Below the pieces are notes generated by a model, which made no database searches, was not told the origin of the DNA, and worked only from the letters and a program-made list of their open reading frames with translations. Source: Luzula sylvatica (lineage: Eukaryota > Streptophyta > Magnoliopsida > Poales > Juncaceae). Taken from it: 64,000 nt of DNA. The translations under genes and the position numbers were made by a program. The stretch's first letter is position 1; each line of letters begins with the position of its first letter. Positions 56,889 through 64,000 of this stretch are shown one piece after another. The DNA lies in NCBI GenBank assembly GCA_946800325.1, contig OX326961.1, positions 42,436,215 through 42,500,214 of the forward strand. Direction: 5' to 3'.

Positions 56889-58125
56889 GGCTGAGGTTTT
56901 TGAGGTAGATCCTGAGTCCTATCTATCGACGCTACTTGCTTTTATCAATGCCTCAGAATCTCAGATATTTATAAAAAGTTTGGGCCAAATCGAATATAAG
57001 GCCTGTAATTGTTCTTCTATGTTCTTTCACTCGTCGGATTTTTAATACAGATCTTGTGTGGTACATTTCATTATAGTCCTGATAGATTTTAAAAGGGCAT
57101 TCTTCTCAATTCTAGATTTAGAATAGGTAGTTAATGGGGCACTATATAATTAACTATATAGTTATATGTAACAATAAATCTTTTAGATGTCCACAGAACC
57201 GTTTAAAATGGCCAATCAACTCTCATCGTAATATTTTGCCAGATTTTGCAATTAGAGATATTAATTGCAGTCTGCAGAAGCTCCTTTTTTTATTATAAAT
57301 CATACGTCTTATGCTTCATGTTGTCTTTCTTTCAATGGATATATTTCTAAACAAAACAGTACATCAGGACATGTATCCTTATTTTATTTTATTTTTATTT
57401 TAACTCAAATTTTATGCATGTACGAAAGAAAAATATAATTGTTTCTCAAACTCATGGCAATATTTTTGATAAGGTAACAAAATAAATTGATTATCATTTT
57501 TAATTGACCCAATTAAATGTTAATTGACGCATTTCATTAATACATTAATAATTAATAATATGTTAATATTAATAGATATTAATTGACGTGTCAATTCAAT
57601 TAAATAGTCAATTAAATCATTAATTGAGTTAATCAATAATACTAATCAACCTACTTAATACTCTCGTGTCCCTTCATCGAGGATGTTATTTTTATGTTAT
57701 TGTAAACTTCATATATAATCCCCGTATGAAACTATGGTTCAATTGTTCATTTTTTAGGATATAATTTAAAATTGTGTTTTTTTTTTTAAATAAAAATAAT
57801 TTTTTTTATGTTAAGGAATAACATTTTAAATATATATTTCGGTTTTATGTGCATTATTCATGATTTTTTTTTATTTTTTTTTAAACTTTAATTTTGTTTG
57901 AATTATAACATGTTATTTTTTATTTTGTTTGATTTTTATAATGATGGATCAATTTCATGGACCCTTATTAATTATAATGTATATATATTGACATTAATAT
58001 ATTTGCAAACATATTATGATTATATAATTGAGTTTAAAACTTACCCGTGAAAATTCTATTGAAACAAACTATACAAAAAATGTAAAAAAAGGGTATGATG
58101 TCCTGCACAATTGTTGCGCGGGTTA
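56889..58125. other. AT-rich tail of block C copy 4
   Basis: Homologous to 20,846-22,080. No gene recognised. Confidence 0.6.
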
Positions 58126-58352
58126 TATAAAAATTATTATTTATATAAAAATTATACAAAATTTAAAAAACTATATTATTTGTAACTTATAAATATTAAT
58201 ATATATAATTTCGAAATAAAACTTAATTATGGATTTTTAAATCATCACTTGCATATAAACATGTTCATGTTTTTCGAACCAAAAGTATCAATTATATGTA
58301 AATAATTTATTTTTTTACTAGACCATTTCAACTGATAACAAACCTGATCCAT

Positions 58353-58658
58353 TTATTTTTTAAAACGTTGTTGAACAACGATACATTTCAACAATTGGAT
58401 TTTTCTTTTCAATTTATCAATTCTAAAATTTGAAAAACTACTTCCGAGATAACTATAACCTATATCGTCAAAAGAGCCATATAGAAAATCCAAGTATTTG
58501 GGAAAAAACTCGGTCATATGCTCCAAACTATTTAGAATTTCAAAGCTTTTTATCTCTTTTGACGGTACATTTTCCAAATAATTCAATTTCAAATAAAAAT
58601 TATTCTCATTGACATCAACTCTATCTTGTTTCAAATTTTCCTGTAGATTAACACACAT
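58353..58658 (-). pseudogene. hAT transposase C-terminal relic, copy 4
   Basis: Same relic as at 40,640-40,967. One extra A at about 58,505 changes the frame after MTEFFP, removing the early stop and letting the frame run to SFSNFRIDKLKRKIQLLKC and a stop. The longer open frame is an accident of this indel. Confidence 0.6.
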
Positions 58659-59728
58659 TTTTCAAATGTTCATCATTAAATTTTTTTTTTTTAAATTAAA
58701 CAAAAATATATTTTTTGATACTTTTTGAATTGTACGAATCTAAAACTGGAGGAGAAAATTGATTAATTTATAATAGATAATAAATTGTTCGACCTGCACA
58801 TTTTTTAAAAGCGAGTATGATGAAACACGTTCATTATCTTCTGTCTTTCAACAATGTTATATTTGATTCTCATTTTATTCATCATTTTTTTAATGTAATT
58901 TTAATTCTCCTCAAAACCAATTTTTATAAATCTCGAGAAAATTTCAATAGACTTTAAAAAAAAAAAATTCATCATTCATGCGTATGTTCTCATTTTGAAG
59001 ATGTTTGTTAACGACGATAATAACAAATTGTGCCAAATTATAATACGCGGTACAAATTGTATACTAAATACTTATAATCATGAGATGCAAACGTTTCGAC
59101 TTAATTTTTTATCAATGAATTAAATAACGGTGCAATAGCCTCACTATAGCACAAATAACAAAAAAAATATCTAAAATAAATGATCGTATTCTATTAAATA
59201 GCGTAATTATAGAGTGCAATAGAGAAAATCGCTATGACATCCCAAACTTACGGACCGCTACATCGCAAATTAGCACATCGTCCTTTTTTTTAATTAAAAT
59301 CTCTTATGTTTAAAACATTATGCATTAGTGACTTAATAGTTAATATTATCAATTCGATCTTCTAACGTGTTTGTAATAATAGTTTTATGTGTAAGATCCT
59401 CTATAATGTTTTGCAAAATGGACCGGTTGGTTGAAGAAATAACAATATATAAAATATGTTATGTTCATTAAATAATATATTTATTTAAATATTTAATCAC
59501 ATATATCACGTCATATCACAATAACAAGATAAATATAATGACATTTACAAAATATTTTAAATATTATTTTTTGTTTGTGTATTTTATACTAGTTCGTGCA
59601 AAAATATTAAATTATTGTTAGCAGTCTGGATTCACCTATAGGCTATTGTAAATGGAGATCTCCAATTGTTTCTAAATGAGAAGATATTAATATTAAAAAG
59701 AACATTCTACCACTGCTCCATTTTTTCT

Positions 59729-59742
59729 CGTCAGGCCTGACG
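59729..59742. promoter_or_regulatory. TGACG palindrome in the GST4 promoter
   Basis: Same CGTCAGGCCTGACG palindrome and spacing as in copies 2 and 3. Confidence 0.55.
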
Positions 59743-59925
59743 CAACGCAACAGAAAACATTCTACCATTGTACAATGACACCATTATATTAATATTAAAA
59801 AGAACAATTCTACCATTTTGCTATTTTATTTTAGGTAGACGGTTCACTCCATATATACCCACTGAAACTGAAGCACAGCCAAAGCGATAAAATCAATTTT
59901 CAGAGAATTTTAGCTCGAATCTCCA

Positions 59926-61558
59926 ATGGCATCAGTAGCTCCTGCAAGGTATAATTTGAACAAATTCACTTCTATTTTCCAGTTCAAATCTGTACAATTT
60001 TTTGTTATCCCGAATTCTTTTAGATTCGATTATAATTTTGAAGACTCTGATTTTCAAATTTTGAAATAATTTTGTGTTTAGCTTTGTCAAGGAAGTGCTT
60101 CCTCCAGTTCTCGATTCATCTTCTCCGCCTCTTTCCTTCTTTGATGGCACCACGAGGTGATTTTCTGATTATTAATATTTTTTCACCGTTACTAATCAAT
60201 AATCATCAAAATAAAAAGTACAATATCTTTGATTGAATATTTGAATTTATGCTAATTATTTTCCTTTTCTGGTTCTGATGCATATACGAAGATTATACAT
60301 AGCATATGCATGCCCATTTGCTCAACGAACATGGATAGCTAGGAACTACAAGGTGCTTAATTTTACTCGGTAATTCGATGAACTTTAAAAAAAATTCTAA
60401 TTTCACTTGAATCCTTTTCATACAGGGATTACAAGATAAGATCAAATTAGTTGCTATCGATCTCCAAAGTAAGCCAGTATGGTACAAGGAGAAGGTTTAT
60501 CCCGAAAGCAAGGTATAATTTCATTTCGTACTTACCGTTCTTTAATATATACTCATATTAATATGATTTCACAAATATTTGTACTAATCCTCTTTAATGT
60601 TGAAAAATAGGTTCCATCACTAGAGCACAATAATCAAGTGAAAGGAGAGAGTCTTGATTTACTCAAGTACATAAACGAAAATTTCGAAGGCCCAAACTTG
60701 CTTCCAGAGGTAATAAAAATTTAAAAAACAAATAAAATCTCGATATATATTAAAATTTTATGATTTTAATTTTTTTTTTCGGTTGAATTAGGATCCTGCG
60801 AAACAAGAATTTGCAGAGGAGTTGCTCTCTTATACTGATTCGTTTTCCAAAGCAGCTTATTCGTCACTATTGCCGAAGGGCGATATATCTGATGATGCTG
60901 GTACTATATTTAATCTTCTTTAATGGCAAACTTTTAATAACACCCCTAAATTATGCCTAAATTGCAAAAAAAAAAGAAAAACCCCGAATTAAGATTTATA
61001 ATTTTCCTTCACTAGTTGGCGCTTTTGACAAGATAGAAGCATCGCTTTCGAAATTTACAGATGGGCCCTTTTTCCTTGGTGAATTCAGTCTGGTAAGGAA
61101 TGAAAATGACTTTTTACCAAATTGCCCTTCTTTTTACTTAATCATGTTTGTTCATCAGTAACTTTCTTTTTTGTAATTAATTAAAGGTGGATATTGCATA
61201 TGCGCCTTTTATTGAAAGGTTTCAGATTTTCTTCAGTGATATTAAGAACTATGATATTACCAAAGGCAGACCCAATTTGACTTCATGGATTGAGGTGATT
61301 TAAAAAATGAATTATTTTTAAGATATTTAATATTTAATTATGATTTAATAAATTTTATAGGAAATAAACAAGATCGACGCGTATACGGTAACCAAACAGG
61401 ACCCTCAATTGCTTCTCTCTCACACCAAGAAACGTCTCCGGGTAAAATTTTAATTTCTTTACAATTTTTTAGAGATATTATGATATCGCTCAATATTTTT
61501 CGTTTAACATCTTGTAATTTCCATTTTTTTGTTGTTGTGAAATTGGCAGATTGCTTGA
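59926..61558 (+). CDS. GSTL: Lambda-class glutathione S-transferase, copy 4
   Basis: Ten exons, 242 aa, all splice borders intact. Catalytic Cys40 (CPFAQR), VPSLEHN and the ES pair are conserved. Two coding differences stand out: Asp219 as in copies 2 and 3, and Gly240 to Arg at the last codon of exon 9 (CTCCGG in place of CTCGGG), giving KKRLR-I-A at the C-terminus. The change also alters the base context just upstream of the intron 9 donor but keeps GG|GTAAAA. Confidence 0.92.
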
Positions 61559-61959
61559 GAATGCTTGGTTTCTGAGTGAATATATAAATATGTGTGTGAT
61601 ATTGAGGTATAAATAAATTTTGTGGGACCCAGTAGTCATAGAGACTGGTCTCTTGGGGATGATGTTTACCAGTTCATGTTTTCATGTTCATGTTTTCATT
61701 GTTAGTGTGCAAACTCCGTTACTATTAAAGTAAATATTTGTGTTAATGCAAACTCTGTCTTGGACCCAATAATAAACTCCGTTACTATATAAATATGTTC
61801 ATGTTTTCTATGAAACCTTTTTTTATATAAATATGTTCATGTTTTCTATGTCCATAAATAGCATTATTGTTTTGGACCCAATAATTTATGCTCTTTTAGA
61901 TTTATTCGGAGTTAATAAAAAAATAATATCATTACCTTTTACCAAAATTCATTATATTA

Positions 61960-62395
61960 CTAGGAGAATACTCGCGCTACGCGGCGATTATGTAAATTAA
62001 GTTTTCATTGTAATACAAATTACTCATTTGTATGATAATATTAATAATATATTAAATAAAGCTATTTGAATTCATTTATCTATGATTATTCATATGTTTT
62101 ACAATTAGTTTACATTACGAAAACAAAAAATCTCATTTTTTAATGAAATAATAATATTTATATTAATGTCATTATGTAATAATATATGAGATATAATACA
62201 TTATCAGAAAAATAACACATCAACAAATATTATGTCATGGTTCACAATATTTCAAACAATATCAAATAAAAATAATAAATAACCAATCATACAACATATG
62301 TAGTAACTAATTATTAATTAATTATATAATATTAATAATTTGTATTGATTCAAAATGCAATGAAATATATAAAACAATATCAAACTTAATAGGGG
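61960..62395 (-). mobile_element. Truncated Helitron 3' end, copy 4
   Basis: Same fragment and borders as in the other block G copies; the junction reads TAGGGGAATTATATTT as in copy 1, whereas copies 2 and 3 have TAGGGCAATT. Confidence 0.75.
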
Positions 62396-64000
62396 AATTA
62401 TATTTAATAATTTCAGTTTTGCAAGAGTATTTTCGAATTTTTTTTTATGGGAAATATCTGATATATTCAGATTTTATAAGGATATTTTTTATATTTTATG
62501 ATATTAGACTGTCATTTTTTACATATTGGTATTTTGGAGGGCCATATTCAATATTTCCAGATCTTATAAAGGTATTCTATAATTTTCTTGTTTCCAGAAG
62601 GGGTACATTGATTTTTTCCAAGTTATTTAAGGGTATTTTTGAAATTTTCAAAATTTTGCAAAGATGATATTTATGATACACTAAAATTTTAAAGAGTTCT
62701 TTTTGTCAAATTCGGCAAACTTCAGGTGCCAAATTGCTAATTTTCCATTTAATTATACTTGATCTCGTCAAAAGATGTTACTAAAATCAACATTAAATTC
62801 ATTTATTTTCAAAGGGACGAGCGATTGTTATGTTGAGCCACGAGGTATCGTAGGTAGAACGGGTAAGATGTGACATGACTCGAAAAATGACCTAACCCGA
62901 CCCGTCCTAATTCTAAGTCGATCGGAAACGAAAGTGTTGAAAAGTAAAACGTCCCGAAAACAATATCGAATGATCGGAACTAGAAATAGAACCGAAACCG
63001 AATTATCCGAATCGGAAACCGATCCGAAACCGAATGACCCGAATGAGAAATCGATACGAAATCGAATGATCCGAAACCGGAACGATCCGAAAAAATTGAA
63101 CACAAATATCTAAAACTCCAGATCCGAATGACCCAAATATCACGAACCAAAACTAATGTCCAAAATGACTCTAAAATTAATATAATTATTGCACAACAAT
63201 ATATTATTGTTAAAATATTTCGGAATTAATAAAATAAATTCAGAATAACCGGGAAACTAAATGTTCGGAAAATTGAATGATTCGAAATCAAATTTTGCGA
63301 AATCCGGATGACCCGGAAATTGAACTAATCAATACCCGGATGGCCCGAAAACCGAAACGACCCGGAATCGAATAACCCGAAAATGGAAACGTCCCGGACC
63401 GAAAGATCTGGAAACCGTAACGACCCTGACCGAAAGAGTCAAAAATCGAAACGACCCTAAGCGGTAATCCGAACGTTCGCAAACCAAAATGACCCGACTC
63501 GTCTGATTCCAGATTGTATGTATATATGATAATTAGAGGGGGCGTATCAAAACATAGAACAAAGACGTATCGAGACATGACTGAGAAATAAGACGGAGAA
63601 ACCGAGAAACCAAAGTGCATGACACCATAAGCAAGACAGTGACACCCGATTCGAGATTTTATAACGATGTACAAGATAACTTCACATTTGTATATATGAT
63701 AATTTGAGGGGGCATATTTGATATTTTCAGACTACTTGATACATTTTCAGGATTTATAATTTTAATGGCAAAAACTATAGGTAGTGTAAGATTTTATTTT
63801 TTAATAATGTATTTCAAAAAATATTATGATATGAACTCAAAGGAAATAACATTTTTCGATAATAGAGAAGAATTTATAGTAATTCAACAACCTATAAAGT
63901 AAAATAGTTCAAATACAAATCAATACTCATACACATGTTGTATAAGCTAAAACATACGTCACGAAAAGTGAAATTGAAACATGAATAATCGACAAAAACA
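62396..64000 (+). repeat. Block C, copy 5, cut by the window end
   Basis: Continues through the T-rich minisatellite and the CCGAA-rich stretch (about 62,830-63,500) into the AT-rich part; the orphan ORF would lie beyond the window, so the array continues to the right. Confidence 0.88.

Larger units (their letters stand above)
53167..58125 (+). repeat. Block C, copy 4
   Basis: Full-length block C following block L directly, without a GST block in front. Ends at the Helitron hairpin GCGCGGGTTAT fused to block G copy 4. CCGAA-rich stretch at about 53,590-54,260. Confidence 0.9.
58126..61959 (+). repeat. Block G, copy 4
   Basis: Full-length block G like copy 3, with about 32 extra bases near 59,362-59,393. 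Confidence 0.88.

Noticed and set aside
1..64000. tRNA, rRNA or organelle-derived inserts
   Set aside because: No cloverleaf with A/B boxes, no rRNA core and no plastid or mitochondrial gene was recognised by eye; a tRNAscan and organelle search would be needed to exclude small ones.

Overview
The window is nuclear DNA of a flowering plant, most likely a eudicot. It is AT-rich, its genes have many short introns with GT/AG borders and T-rich branch regions, and it is full of plant transposon remnants: Helitrons, hAT and Mutator-type MITEs, Copia 3' ends and a solo LTR. There is no bacterial or organellar gene organisation. I do not name a species.

Left part (1-14,040) is ordinary low-density plant DNA. 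It opens with about four monomers of a ~179-bp satellite (1-745). Three short DNA elements follow, two with clean target-site duplications (4,664-5,303, hAT type; 6,163-6,403, Mutator type). Next are a five-exon coiled-coil gene of unknown function (6,588-7,959, +), a possible small gene fragment (9,351-9,607, -) abutting a complete non-autonomous Helitron (9,609-11,075), and a four-exon gene for a MOS11/CIP29-type mRNA-export protein (12,527-13,334, -).

Right part (about 14,040 to the end) is a tandem, higher-order duplicated array built from three blocks. Block G carries a ten-exon lambda-class glutathione S-transferase gene and ends in a 436-bp truncated Helitron 3' end. Block C carries a CCGAA-rich low-complexity stretch, an intronless 196-211 aa orphan ORF with an in-frame 45-bp minisatellite, and a convergent small acidic-protein gene, and ends in an oppositely oriented Helitron 3' terminus. 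Block L carries a B3-domain pseudogene and AT-rich DNA. The order is G1-C1-L1-C'(truncated)-G2-C2-G3-C3-L2-C4-G4-C5(cut by the window end). Spacing between GST start codons is 18,377, 9,164 and 17,720 bp. All four GST copies appear intact (242 aa). The copies differ mainly by insertions: L1 holds a Copia 3' end, a solo LTR, a Helitron and a FAR1-derived fragment that L2 lacks, while L2 holds a 173-bp MITE that L1 lacks.

The likely functional content is the GST cluster (glutathione-dependent redox and detoxification chemistry, with a TGACG palindrome in each promoter) plus the co-amplified orphan ORF and small acidic gene. The most unusual observations are the array architecture with breakpoints at Helitron hairpins, the expanding 15-residue repeat of the orphan ORF, and a convergent gene whose predicted C-terminus is set by the length of a GT microsatellite. 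All homology calls rest on motif recognition by eye; no search was run.
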